Part shown: positions 1-11,889 of the stretch, piece after piece
How the letters are laid out: each line of letters opens with the position of its first letter
How positions within the stretch are numbered: the first letter of the stretch is position 1
NCBI GenBank assembly: GCA_000697355.1
Contig: JNEN01001244.1
Span: forward strand, 1-64,000
Direction: 5' to 3'
Length of the DNA stretch: 64,000 nt
From: Syncephalastrum monosporum B8922
Lineage: Eukaryota > Mucoromycota > Mucoromycetes > Mucorales > Syncephalastraceae
The notes under the pieces: model-generated
Told to the model about the DNA's origin: nothing
Seen by the model: the letters and a program-made list of their open reading frames with translations, nothing else
Database searches by the model: none
Position numbers and translations under genes: made by a program

Positions 1-143
1 CGGCAAGTCCAGTTATGAGCGACATACTTGCCCGTGCCGGAATCACCGACCAGCAGCAACTTCAGCAGAAAGTCTACACCTCGAATGAGACACGGCATGC
101 TACTCACTCAGGACTCGCACTTACCATAAGCATCTGCCAACAT
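1..143 (-). CDS. Rab-family small GTPase, first exons only (partial)
   Basis: Two exons are visible. The start codon is at 143-141, giving a 19-nt coding exon 125-143 (MLADAY plus one base). A 51-nt GT-AG intron follows, then exon 28-73, which ends inside the Lys codon of the P-loop at a GTATGT donor; the rest lies outside the window. The joined start reads MLADAYDFLLKLLLVGDSGT and then GK, which is the beta-1 strand and G1 box of Rab GTPases that direct vesicle traffic. The GTGK form of the P-loop is seen in Rab4-like proteins, so an endosomal recycling Rab is possible, but the subfamily cannot be fixed from 21 residues. Confidence 0.75.
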
Positions 144-723
144 TGCGTGTATATAGGATAGGTATCAAACTTCGCAAAGGGAATAAAAAAAAAAGAGACA
201 GAGAGAAAAGGAAAAGGAAGAGCAAACAAAATACCAATAAAAAAGAGTTAAAGGGGGTGGATAGGGTCTTGTGTGCGTGCGTAAAGTAATATTTAGGTGG
301 CACAAAGACGAAACATCCCTCACTCATTCATAGCTCCACTTACATTCTACATGTCTTTTTCCTTTTATTTGGTGCAACCATCCAAGCGTCTGTTGGATCC
401 TTTTGACATCAGCCATACACACTTCTATGCATGATTACGTAGATACTTGGTGCGACCCATCGAACATTCTCTCCATCCTTCCTGCCACATTAGAAATATC
501 TCCATTGACCTATTCAGGACAAAAGTCCGTTCTATAAATGCATCCATCCTGTCAACACCTATGCCACCCTCCCACTCCCACTTTCCCCCGCTTCACCGCC
601 CACACCTATTCAAACCCAGGAGTGGTGTGCCTAGGGAATAAAAAGAATCTTTCGTTTTTATGTACATTTTGTGTAAAAAACGTCTAGCACACCACTTTTT
701 TTGGTCTTGATTTTTTTTGTTTT
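144..723. other. Intergenic region between Rab start and eRF3 3' end
   Basis: No convincing gene. Short ORFs here are low-complexity translations of purine-rich and pyrimidine-rich sequence. The segment should hold the Rab promoter and 5' UTR on one side and the eRF3 3' UTR on the other. Confidence 0.5.
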
Positions 724-2850
724 TTAGTTGTCCTGCTCGATGATCTTGGTCACTCGGCCAATCGCAATCGTTTTGCCTAAAAATGTCACAAACACACATT
801 TCCGTATGAGATCTACTATCCTCCACTTGGATTTCATGACGTACCTTCATCACGCAGCGTGAAGCGACCCAGCTGAGGATACTGCTCAAAGGTCTCGAGA
901 CAAAGAGGACCGGCGGTCTCGACGCGAGCAATGACCTTCTGGCCCTGCTTGACGAACTGCGGCGGTCGCTTCGACTTGCGGCCCGTCTTCTTGTCGATCA
1001 AGTGGAGCAGAGCGCCCAGCGTGATCTCCTCAATGGCAGCGTGGACGTGCATGACAGCGGTGTAGCCAGCGCAGATAATGTTCTTGTGATCCAGAATGGC
1101 AAGCTGGGCCTCGAAGGTCTGCGTGGTCCGGACAGGCTTCTTCTTGTCGCAGAGCAAGAAACCAGGTTGCACCTCCTACTCAAATCATTCAGTCGATCTA
1201 GACCTCATGGAATGGACACCGTCCTGAACTTACGTCTTCTTCGACACCCTTCAGACGGATACGGATATTGTCACCGCAAATGGCATGCTCGACTTCGTCT
1301 TCGGTCTCGTTGAAGATGGCAGACACTTCGCAGGTGCGCTAACCAACATGACAGGAATGAACATGGATGCTTCTTGTCATTGAGAACACTGTGGCAACTC
1401 ACCTTGTTGGGCATGAGCAAGACACTCTGACCCTTCTTGATGTGACCCGACTCGATCTTACCGACGAGGATGGTACCCATGTCCTTGTACTTTTCAGCGA
1501 CAGGGAACATGAGGGGCGCGTTCAGCTTGCGGTCGAGCGTCTGCATGTTGTCAAGGTACTCGAGCAGGGAGGGGCCGCTGTAGAAGGGGCACTTGTCGGT
1601 GCGCTCCTTGATGTTGGCACCGGTGAAGCCAGAGACGGGCATGAAGTAGACATCGGTCTTGGGGTTGTAGCCGGTCTGCTTCAAGAAGGGCGTCATCTTG
1701 GCGATGATCTCGTCGTAGCGGGCCTTGTCCCAATTGACGGTAGGGTCATCCATCTTGTTGATGGCCATGATGATCTTGTTGACACCGGAGGTCTTGGCCA
1801 GCATGGTGTGCTCACGGGTCTGACCACCACGCTCGAAACCAGTCTCGAATTCACCCTTACGGGCCGAGATGACCATGACACCGACATCGGCCTGGGACGC
1901 ACCGCTGATCATGCTGGGCACATAGTTCTTATGGCCCGGGGCATCGAGGATGGTGTATCGGCGCTTGTCGGTCTCGAAGAAAGCGCGACCGCACTCGACG
2001 GTCTTACCCTTGGCACGCTCCTCATTGTTGGTATCCAGGGCCCAGGACAGGTACCACGACTCACGGCCGGCCTCCTTGGCTTCCTTTTCGTACTTCTCCA
2101 TCGTACGCTTGTCGACCATGCCGGTGAGGTACAGGATGTTACCACCCATGGTGGACTTGCCGGCATCTAGAATCATGATTCCAGTGAGCCACTCTGAGAA
2201 GGTATCTACGGTGGTGAAACCTTACCGACGTGGCCCATAAAGACAATGTTGAGATGCTCTTTGCCGTACAGATCTTGGACAATCTCGTCATCGACCTGCT
2301 CGAGGTCGTTGTTGACAGCCTCCGCCTTCTCAGCAGCCTTTTCGGCGGCCTTGTCGGCCTCCTTCTTGGCCGACTTGGAAAGCGTGGCAGGCTTGGACGA
2401 GGCAGGCTTGGGAGCAGCAGCCTCACCCGAGGCAGGAGCAGCCGGAGCAGGCTTGGGAGCATCGGCCTTGGTTTCCGCAGCCGGAGCTGGTATAAAGTCA
2501 CTTAGGTGAGTTGCCAATCGAGATTAGACTTGCACGACTTACCAGCAGCAGCAGGAGCAGGAGCAGCCTCCGCAGCAGGCTTGGGATCCGACGTGAGCTT
2601 CATGACACGGGGAGCAGCTGGATGAGGTCGATGAATGAGTACACGTAATCTAACAACATGCAGTGCAATTTTTTTCAATTCTACCTGGAGCAGCGGCAGG
2701 AGCAGCAGCGGCAGCAGGAGGGGCAGCAGCAGGAGCACCGCCTGGAACGAAGGACTTCGCGGCAAAGTTAGGCTTCCATTCGGAGGCCTTTGGGTTGAGC
2801 GAAAGCTTGCTCGTGGCGTTGTTGAGGTTGTTAGCGTCTTGGCTGCTCAT
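724..2850 (-). CDS. SUP35: Translation release factor eRF3 (Sup35-type GTPase)
   Basis: eRF3 is the GTPase that works with eRF1 at stop codons. Seven exons: 2850-2685, 2617-2543, 2486-2226, 2166-1403, 1338-1234, 1175-845, 776-724; the sum is 1755 nt, 584 residues. The N-terminus carries a PAM2-like motif (LNPKASEWKP, about residues 16-25), the poly(A)-binding-protein contact of eRF3, with Trp where Phe is usual. An Ala/Pro/Lys-rich linker follows; there is no Gln/Asn prion-type region. The GTPase domain has G1 GHVDAGKST (split by an intron), G3 DAPGHK and G4 NKMD, followed by EF1A-like domains 2 and 3. The first ATG (2850) was chosen because an in-frame TTG upstream gives no conserved residues. 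It is divergent from the NOT3 gene, with 297 bp between the two starts. Both proteins act on mRNA poly(A) and termination. Confidence 0.95.
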
Positions 2851-3147
2851 TCTTAACCAAGGACTGTACTCCAATTAGAGCAACGAAAGGGGAAAGAGGG
2901 GATGAGTGGAAGAGAGAAAGAGAGACAGAACAAACTACTGCAAAGGCAAGAATAAATTTTTTGGGCGGCGACGTCATTGGGGGTTGGAAACCGTCTGAGC
3001 GGCTTATTCGCTTATTACATAGACCCTCTCCTTCCTTCTGTCTCTCTCTTTATTATCACAGACGCCGCTACATTCTTCATTTTCCCATTCTATACGACAA
3101 CAATCCACAAGAAAAAAACCCCTTCGTCCGTTCTTTTTTAGCCGACC
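2851..3147. promoter_or_regulatory. Shared divergent promoter of eRF3 and NOT3
   Basis: The 297 bp between the two start codons must hold both promoters. It contains a CRE-like GACGTCA (2970-2976) overlapping an inverted CCAAT (ATTGG, 2976-2980). Both are seen in the sequence; any function is inferred. Confidence 0.5.
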
Positions 3148-5565
3148 ATGTCTATGAAAAAGCTGCAGAGTGAGTACAGACATGCTCATCTCACTCAACG
3201 ACCATGGGCAGCGTATGAATGGCATTCTCAACCGGGTTTCTTTTCCTGTAGCCGAGATTGACAGGGTCTTGAAAAAGGTGTCAGAAGGCGTCGAGACGTT
3301 TGAGACCATCTTTGACAAGATTCAAGCCACGTCGAATATGAACCAGAAGGAGAAATACGAGCAGGACTTGAAGAAGGAAATCAAGAAACTGCAGAGATTA
3401 CGCGACCAAATCAAGACGTGGATCTCCTCCAACGAAATCAAGGACAAAAAGCAACTGGTTGAGAACCGTAAACTCATCGAGTCGCAAATGGAGCGGTTCA
3501 AGGCAATAGAAAAAGAAATGAAGACCAAGGCGTACTCCAAAGAGGGCCTGCTTCAGAAAGAGAAGATGGATCCAAAAGAAAAGGAAAAACTCGACACGTG
3601 CGACTGGATCACGACGACGGTGGACGAGCTGTCCAGGCAAATTGAGATGGCCGAGGCTGAACTCGAGACACTCCAGGGCACCACCAAACGCGGCAAAAAA
3701 GACCACAGCAAAGCAGAGCGCGTCGCTGAACTCGAACACCACATTGAGCGAAATAAATGGCACATCAACCGTCTCGAACTCACCCTCCGTCTGCTCGAGA
3801 ATGATCATCTGCCACCGGAACGAGTAAGTCAGGGAACCCAATGTGCTGAGACCGTGCATTCATGCTTTTTGCTTTCTCTAGGTCGTGTCCATCAAAGATG
3901 GTGTACAGTACTACATCGAATGCAACCTGGTAGGATCAACTTACATAAATAACACACACACAGAGAGAGAGAGACAGACATGACTGAACTCTTGGACAGG
4001 AACCAGACTTTGAGGAGGACGAGTATCTGTACGACGACCTGAATCTCGAAGAGGAAGAGGAGCTGTACGCGATTGGCACCGACGATTACTATGCTGGCCA
4101 CGACGAGAAGCCTGAGCCGGTAGAAGAAAAACCTAGCAAACGATCGACCCGAGAAAAAGAGAAAGAAAAGGAGAAAGAAAAAGAGAAAGAGGATGAGGTA
4201 AGACCGTCGATTGTCCTGGCCATGATGGATGGACACTCATGTGGTATACTCTAGTCATTATCATCCAGTCGAACAAGCAAAACCCAGCCGAGTCCAAAGC
4301 CAGGTAAGTCCATACACACATACACGGCAGAGGATGACAGAGCGGCATGCTTATTTTATTTTGGTTGGAAAAGATCCCAGTCCATCACCACAAGAAGAGG
4401 CCAAGGTGGTGAGTCCACTCAAGAGTGCGACAACCACCCCGATAGCAAGCAAGGCCACGCCCGAAGCGAGCCATGCGCCTGCACCGCTGACCGGGTTGAA
4501 ATATGCCCAAGCCGCAGCCGCGGGTGTGGACACCAAAAAGGACGACAAGCACGACAAACCGATCGAGAACGCATGGGCCGAGCCGCCCAAGATCATTGAC
4601 CAGGCCAAGCCCGCGTCCACGCAGTCGTCTTTGGACGCCAAACGCGTACAGTCCCCTGCGTCTGCCTCTTCCTCCATCGCAGGAGGGAGTGCTGCTGGTC
4701 AGCAACAACAACAGCAATCGCTCTTGGCATCTCAATACCCGGCCGCGGGCAAGGCCGTCGGCAGTTCTCACCTCCGCGACGCGCAGCTCCCCACTTCCGC
4801 CGACATGCAATCCCAACCGCCTTTGCCAGACATGACCGACGCACGGTTACCCATGTCTCTCGCCGACCTCGCACCTGCTTTTGAGGCAGTCAAGGCCAAG
4901 GGCGCGGGTAACGGCGACCTGCTCTACACCCACCAGATGCTGGAAGCCAGTCTTCAGCATATACCCGATCTGATCGACTCGGAGCGGTAAGGCCTCGACC
5001 CCTTCATCCCATTGCTTCATGTTATTCATGTGTACTTGAATCATTCAGACCCAAGGTGTATCAGCCGCGCAACCCGTACCCAACCCCAAGTTTCTATCCA
5101 CAGCAGCAACTTCCGATCTTTGATAACCCGGCCCTGTTTGAAAAGTTCGATATGGATGCGCTCTTCTTTATCTTTTACTACCAGCAGGGCACTTACCAAC
5201 AGTAAGTTATACAAAAAGTCTTTGAGAGAGAGCGAAAAGAACATCCAACTCACATCACCTGTTTTCGATAAAGGTACCTTGCGGCGAAGGAGCTCAAGAA
5301 GCAATCCTGGCGGTTCCACAAAAAGTACCTGACCTGGTTCCAGCGGCATGAGGAGCCCAAGCTGATCACGGAAGAGTATGAGCAAGGCACGTACATCTAC
5401 TTTGATTACGAGGGTGCATGGTGTCAACGAAAGAAGACCGAGTTCAGGTAATTTGAAAGACTTTTCACCTCGCTTTTAACGAAAAGATGTCACTCATGAT
5501 GATGGTCGTGGTGGTGGTGGTGGTTCTCTGTTAGATTCGAGTACCGTTATCTGGAAGAAGCATGA
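3148..5565 (+). CDS. NOT3: CCR4-NOT complex subunit 3 (NOT3/NOT5)
   Basis: Scaffold subunit of the CCR4-NOT deadenylase, which shortens mRNA poly(A) tails in the cytoplasm and also acts in transcription. Nine exons: 3148-3169, 3252-3823, 3882-3929, 4000-4197, 4255-4303, 4374-4986, 5049-5201, 5274-5447, 5535-5565; 1860 nt, 619 residues. The N-terminal domain ([19 protein letters not shown] onward, residues about 9-230) is the charged coiled coil of Not3/Not5. A low-complexity middle with a Lys/Glu run, Ala-rich and Gln-rich stretches follows. The C-terminal NOT box (about residues 500-619) has the family's [24 protein letters not shown] core, the [17 protein letters not shown] segment and the [12 protein letters not shown] ending. 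The first exon is only 22 nt. It is divergent from eRF3. Confidence 0.95.
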
Positions 5566-5927
5566 ATGCTTTCTGTACTTCGGCTTAATTTTTTCTGGTA
5601 GTTTCTTTCCCCCTTTTTCATATGTCCTCTGTCTCTCTGTCTCTCTCTCTATCACACACACACACACTCTCTCTCTTTCTTTCTGCTTGACCTACTCCTG
5701 ACATCCTTTCCTCTGACACGTAGCGTGCACTCAATATATAAATTGGCTTTTTTTGTTTTTTTTACATACTTGCTAAACGAAGACGTATATTCGGTAGAAG
5801 GGATTCACGATGAAATAATTTAGCCTGGATGACAGACATTTGGTGGGGCGGTGGTTAGGCGTGGCTTTTATTGGCTTTCTGGAATTATCGAAGCATTTTC
5901 TATTCAACTTAACACACATACATACGC
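5566..5927. other. Intergenic, NOT3 3' UTR and Utp23 promoter
   Basis: No gene seen. CT- and CA-rich microsatellite sequence at about 5632-5680 lies in the presumed NOT3 3' UTR. Confidence 0.5.
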
Positions 5928-6853
5928 ATGAGACCAAAGAGGCAGCACTTGTACCGGCGTGTCATGCACACGTACGGCATGACGTTTGGCTTTCATAAGC
6001 CGTACCAAGTACTGAGTAAGTAAGCATAAGTGAGGATCGAGGAGAATCGAGGATGGTTCGCGTGAACTCATACATTCTTACTTTGCACGCAGTGGACGCC
6101 AGTTTCTGTGAGGAAGCCGTACGACATCACGTTCGACCACAGCACGACGTAGCCGAAGTGCTGCAAGATCAGACCAAGTTGTGTAAGGCATAGCAAGGAC
6201 ACCCAAAAAAAAATAACGGAATGTGTGGACTCACCCCAATATGACCTTCAGTCGTGACCGAGTGTGTTTTGCAGGAATTGCGATCCAAGGGCGAAGACGA
6301 GAATGTCAAGGCGATCATGACCGCGAAACGGTGTGAACGCCGCCGCTGCCCGCATACGGCCAAGCCGATCCCCAGTGCAGAATGTCTGGCCGATGTGGTA
6401 GGCGAGTCCAACAAGTTCCGCTACTGCGTCGCCACGCAGGACGTGCCGCTGGCTCAGAAACTGAGAGCCATCCCGGGCGTGCCCATCATCCACTTCCAGA
6501 AGACGGTCTTGGTGCTGGAGGCACTGAGCAAGGCCACGAAGCAGTTTATCGAGAAGAACACGCTCGAGAAAACAGCCGTGCCTGCCAAAGAAGCCGAGCG
6601 GCTCCAGTCCGCCAAGCTCATCCAGGACGAAGAAAAGCCGATCCACAAGAAGAGAAAAGTCAAGGGACCCAACCCGCTCTCTGTCAAGAAGAAGACACGC
6701 TTACCGGATCCTCCCAAGAAGAAGAAACGCAAGTCTGAAGAAACAGACACGAAGAATACCAAGAAGCGGAAACGAACCAAAAAGACCAAAAAGCCTTCAG
6801 GCGAGGCGGCCCAGTCCAACCCAACCACACCCGATACGACAAAAGACACATAA
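5928..6853 (+). CDS. UTP23: rRNA-processing protein Utp23 (PIN-like)
   Basis: Nucleolar small-subunit processome factor needed for early 18S rRNA processing and snR30 release in yeast. Three exons: 5928-6015, 6093-6182, 6252-6853; 780 nt, 259 residues. The start MRPKRQHLYRRVMHTYGMTF followed by FHKPYQVL matches the Utp23 N-terminus. The PIN-like core continues through TECVLQELRSKGED and the zinc-binding segment with CERRRCPH and a later Cys (SAECL), then NKFRYCVATQD and VPIIHFQ. The last 80 residues are very basic (Lys/Arg runs), as expected for an RNA-binding nucleolar tail. Intron acceptors are CAG at 6090-6092 and 6249-6251. Its 3' end faces the 3' end of the CBS/PB1 gene, about 255 bp apart. 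Confidence 0.9.
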
Positions 6854-7016
6854 AAACATTGGAAAATTGCATGAGGCAAAACAAAAGATAGAATAAAAAA
6901 AAGCCATAAAATAGAAGAGACAGATATATGTATATTTATGTAGTGGGAAAAGGGGTCGGTGGGGTGGCCGCACAGGCCTAGTATGTGGGGGGTAAATCTA
7001 ATCTTGATGACTATTG

Positions 7017-7055
<39 letters not shown>

Positions 7056-7108
7056 TAAGACCACTACTTACTACGACAACTCGACTCTACTCGTGTTCTC
7101 GCTCAGGG
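6854..7108. repeat. Convergent 3' intergenic with (TAC)n microsatellite
   Basis: Short region between two tail-to-tail genes. A (TAC)n microsatellite occupies about 7018-7054. Confidence 0.8.
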
Positions 7109-9478
7109 TTAGCGATGTCTCGGGTTGACCCGCGAGTAGGCAAACACGCCGAGAATGACCACACCCAAGAAAGCGATCGCAGCCGGGAGCATCAACTCCT
7201 GGGGCAGGCCCGAGCCGGCCTGGTTCGGACCGATCTCGCTCTCATCATCGCTGTCGATGAGGCGCGACCGCCGCTTCGAGGCATGCCGACGGCGGTGCGA
7301 CGAATCGGAGCGCATGCTCGGCGAGGCCGGAGGAATATCGGGGGTAGCGACGCGCGGCGGCAGCGGCGAGGAGGGCGTGGCAGGAGGAGTAGCTGTGGCG
7401 GTGGTGGAGGCAGCGGCGAGTCCGGCCGCGCGCGTCTTATCATGCACAAAGAGCTTGACACGGTCCTGGCCGGTCTTGCGCGCGAGCTGGACCGCGTCGA
7501 CCACGTCATTGTCGGACGTGATCAAGACCTGGTCGTTCTCGTCGTCGAGGTACGACACCGTCAGCCAGTCCGACCCGTCGTCGTCTGTGTGTTCGTCTGC
7601 GACCTTGGCCCGCACCGTTTCAACGAGCTGGGTATAACTGCAAGCGCCCGTGAAGCGGTGCGTCTTGCCGCTGTCGGTGGTGAACTTGAACGCAAACGTG
7701 CCGTCGTCTGCATAACGGTGCGAGTGTTGCCGCGAGAGACGCTGCGAGGATACGTTGGAGAGCACGTCCTCGTTGTTGGCGACCATGCTCGCCGACTCGT
7801 TGGGCGTGATCTCTGGGAAGCCCTGTAGTTGCGAGAGCGACGCGGATGGCTCGGGTGAGATCGCGTGCAGCTGCGAGCGCGGATGCGATGAATAATGGTG
7901 CGACGAAAGCGGGTCGGACGACTGCGATTCGGATTCGGCCGTCTCGTTTGCACCAAAACTGTCCCAGAACCGAGACCACATGGGGCCTTCACCGTCATCG
8001 CCTTGTATGCTGTGGATCTAGATGAATAAAAGAACCAAGTCGTGGCTGTTAGGCAAATTTTTGATTTCTTTCCGGGCATGTTTTCGGATGTACCTGCTCC
8101 AGGGTAGCGTAGGTCAGACGCAGCACGTCGACCATGCCAACGACTTCTTCGCCATCCAGTACGGGCAGGTTCAGATAATGGCCATCTGAAACACAGGGAG
8201 ACAATCATCAGCCCAAAACACCCTCATCTCCCGCGCACCAATATTTTTGTTTACCATTCATGCGACGCAGCGCTTCCATGATGGACGTGTCCGGGGTAGC
8301 AGTATCAGGATGGGGTGTCATGACACGCACGACGGAGCAGTTCTCGGGATTGAGACCTGCAGCAATGACACGCAAGACGACGTCCTTTCTAAATGACACA
8401 TGAGTCCCCTATTCTCCTTCTTGTCTTTGCATATATATGTATATAATATATATGTATATAATATATATGTATAGTGCACTCACGCTCCAACTTACGTGGT
8501 AAAGATACCCGCCAGACCCTGACGGTCCGAGACAAGGACAGCCGTGGTGTGATACTCCTTCATCATTTGTGCAACGTCGCGGACGTTGGTCTTGACATTG
8601 ACCTCGGCAGGGGCGGTGCCATCCAAGACACTGTGCAGGTCAGGGCAGGACATGCGATCGCGGAGGGCTTCCATGTACTGCACGAGCTGGACCGGGCTGC
8701 TCGACCACTCTTTCTCAACACCCTCGAGGGCGTCGTACAACTTGCGTGATGAGCCATAGGCGCGCTCCATCTTGTCCAGCGCTTCATACAAGCATTTGGT
8801 GATATCGAGCAAGCCAAAGATATCGCCCTCTTCGTTACAGACTGGCAAGTGGCGGAACCCGCGCGAGACCATGAGGTTCAGGGCATCGGTCGCAGACGTG
8901 TCGGCCGTCACACACATGGGGCCCTTGGTCATGATCTGCGCCACCGTCGTCGCTCGTGCATCGAGAGACTCGGCCACAACACGGTAAGCCAGGTCCTTGG
9001 CCTATTCCATTGGAAAGGGAGTGAGCAGGCAAACAAAGAAAAGGAAAATACAAGAAGCTCAAAAAAAAAAAAAATTTAAACGTACGGTAAAGATACCGCT
9101 CAAATGGTCTTCCTCGTCCACGACCAAGACGCAATCGCCTCGCTTGGCTGCCATCATTTGAGCCGCTTCAATGACCAATAAGCTCTCCTTGACGGTCAGC
9201 GCCTGCGACGGACGCAGGGCAGAAACCGTGCCTGCAATCTTGCGCGTCTGGCGAATCCGTGTCGAGCCCGTTCGTTTTTTGGATAGCTCCTGCTCGAGCT
9301 TCTTGCGAATCGCCTAATCGAAGGAAATGTGAGTCCCATGTCATGTCAGAATAGCAACCATAAAAAATGCAAGACAGACCTCGTCCCGCTTGTTTTGTCG
9401 CTGGCGACTTCCGTCAGTGCTCTCAGGGCGGGAGGAAGCGGCAGACGAAGGGATTCTGCTGCTGGACCGTTTTGACAT
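7109..9478 (-). CDS. CBS-domain and PB1-domain protein with C-terminal membrane anchor
   Basis: Six exons: 9478-9380, 9313-9086, 9001-8496, 8388-8255, 8185-8094, 8017-7109; 1968 nt, 655 residues. After a Ser-rich start there are four CBS motifs in two pairs (for example SQALTVKESLLVIEAAQMM, TVAQIMTKGPMCVTADTS, EVNVKTNVRDVAQMM, SVVRVMTPHPDT, each pairing with a strand such as GIFT or GMVDVL). CBS pairs usually bind adenosyl nucleotides. A PB1-like domain follows (FAFKFTTDSGKTHRF to DENDQVLITSDNDVVDAV). The C-terminus is one hydrophobic helix (LPAAIAFLGVVILGVFAY) and a short basic tail, consistent with a tail anchor. This matches the fungal CBS/PB1 family (fission yeast Mug70-like), whose role is poorly known. 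The first donor (GTCTGT) is weak; the intron between exons 3 and 4 carries an AT microsatellite. Confidence 0.88.
8431..8473. repeat. AT-rich tandem repeat inside an intron
   Basis: About two and a half copies of a 16-bp unit (ATATATATGTATATA) lie inside the third intron of the CBS/PB1 gene. Confidence 0.85.
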
Positions 9479-11640
9479 TTAAAGAGGCAAGAGAACCACA
9501 AAATAAGAGAAAGAAGAAAAAAACAGAAAAAAAAAAAAACAAAGGGAAAAAAAAGCACGAGAGGTATGTGTTGTGCGTGTGTGTGTCTGTCGGAGGGGAG
9601 AGAGGGGCAACACAAGCAAGCAGAGACAAGAGACAAAGTCGGGTGTGTCGCGTTACGGAGGTTCAATGTTGTCTCTTCCGGGTCCTGTCCGAGATCCTCC
9701 TCTTATTCTCCAGGTTGACCCCCTTCCCTTTTCCTTGCCATCTTCCTTGCTTATATTCTTCTCTCCTCTTGCGTCCTCAATGCTACGGCTTTTACATTGA
9801 CAGACCTTTTGGGTCGTGCCTGTCACTGCCACATGTGAAGTCATAAGGTACCGTCAGCAGGCCTAGGCATTGCATCATTCTCAAAGTAGTACTTCGTCTC
9901 CCGGAAGCTGTCGTTGTCTTGTATGCATCTGCATGGCTCCCTTCAACTACGTACATGAAGTTTGCAGATAAACCGTCCTACATGCTGTGCTCCCAAAAAT
10001 TTGGGTTTGACTCGCCATGCCACATCCAATATATATATTAAAAAATCGCATGACGTCTTTGAAAATTCAGGGCAAGGAGGAATAGTATACCATTTCTTTT
10101 TAAACATAAGGTATGGAGGCAGTCCGCTTTCCAGTGAGCTTGCCAGAAACATGCGCTTCCGTCATCATGCAATATGTCTTCTGTGGAAGTTTATACACAA
10201 GTAATATAATGAGAAGTGTATGGTGCCACGGGCCCATGGTAGGTACGACCGGCTGAGGCAATTTTACAAGGCTGCTGGGAAGTCTAGAGGTCGTACATCC
10301 CAGTCATCGGCCTCACATTCTCTTCTTTGTGTAACTTATTCTAAGAAATCGCGTCCCGAATGACAACCGAAACATGGCATATCTCCTGCATTCATTGAAA
10401 TTAACGAAAGAAAGAAAAAAGTTCTTCACGCAGTGGATAATTTTGGGGTCAAAACAGGACTCTGCAATAAATGAATTCAACTTGCGGCAGGTGCTCAGCC
10501 ATCACAGCATATCTGCCTTAAAATCCTGTAGCATTTGCACAGTATACAGGTCCACCTGCTAGTAAAAATTTAAAGACCAAAGGTGTAATTTCATGTACGA
10601 TTCAGATTATGTTCTGTTAACGTTTTACATATACCAAATTTTCGATACTCTCATGTGTATCCTCTCCCACTTCTATTCAGATATATAGCACCCTCCCTCG
10701 CCAATCTAGAGATTCTTTACCACGAAAATACTACGCGCAACGTAGTCTACACCCAAGTCCCCACATGAATACACTTAAAAATCCGTACGCAACAAATTCA
10801 AGGCGAAGCCTTCACAAAGCTGGTTACTACACAAAATGATTTTGCCCTGTAATTATCATCGCAAACCCTATGTTTCTGTATCACAGATTTGCTTCCATAT
10901 GTTATTCGAGAACTGAAGATATAGTATCACATATGTATATAGCAGTGATTCACGGAAGGATACGGGTGTCTATGGCGACTAGACGTCTTATTTTGTCGAA
11001 TTCGACTGTTAACTCGGAAGCAAGTGACAAGGCGGTTTCACTCTTGCTATCGGCGCGCGCTTCTCTTTCACAAACAACATACCTGATGGGCATCCGAAAC
11101 CTCCACTATCACGCAAAAACAGCTGGAGTCTACGAGGAAAACGTCCCTCCCGATCAATATATGGACACCGGATAGGTGGACGTGTTTTTCATCGACGCGT
11201 GCCACATGTTTTTGTTACCCTCCTACAGACCATCGTTGGCCCAAGCCTGCTCATATAGGACCTCAATGTTACGAAACGTCAGTGGATGAATTGCATACCT
11301 GTACAACAGACTTGATAATAGTTTCCAATAGGTGTCAATGTAAAGGGCGCGCCTCTGGCAGAATTGGAGGGAGACTTGATGCAAGCGGTGGTGAAATCTA
11401 CTGTCGAACTGAAACTGTACTGCCGTCGGCTGTTGTCTCCTGCAAGGCATGCCTTTTGTTCGATATCCAGGCTGATTTTAGACCAAAGAGAGGCACAATT
11501 GCTCAACGGTCAGCAAGGACCAATCAAACACTGAGTGCGGCGAAGGACTCGTATCGGAAGCGTCGCACTCGCAACCGCGCTCAAACCCATGCACCTGCCT
11601 AGGCTCGCTTCAGTAGCACCATCAAATGTCTAATCTTCCA
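9479..11640. other. Gene-poor region upstream of the CBS/PB1 gene
   Basis: The first about 400 bp should hold the CBS/PB1 promoter. From about 9.9 to 11.6 kb the sequence is AT-rich, with only short ORFs lacking recognisable motifs or consistent splice structure. I see no gene, RNA or repeat that I can support. Confidence 0.5.
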
Positions 11641-11889
11641 AGTATAACAGTGCGTTGGTGTGTGCAGAGATAGATGCACAGGCATGTGCTAGGCCGGATT
11701 CATGTTTGCCTGGCCAGTTTTGGCTTTATCCTGGCTCGTATTGGCTTTATCCTGGTTGGTATTAACTATGATACCTTTCACGGTTTCCACTCGGTGGGCA
11801 TGTTTTTTGCACCACGTAATTTGGTATATGGCGATATTCTGGTAACTATAAGTGCACCTACTTTTATGCGATTCATTAACTTGACAGGC

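Noticed and set aside
1367..2170. 267-codon plus-strand ORF
   Set aside because: Antisense of the eRF3 GT-Pase exon.
7018..7054. Possible CRISPR-like or structured repeat
   Set aside because: It is a simple (TAC)n microsatellite without spacers; nothing like a CRISPR array exists in the window.
6959..7828. 289-codon plus-strand ORF
   Set aside because: Antisense of the last CBS/PB1 exon; begins in a (TAC)n repeat translated as poly-Thr.
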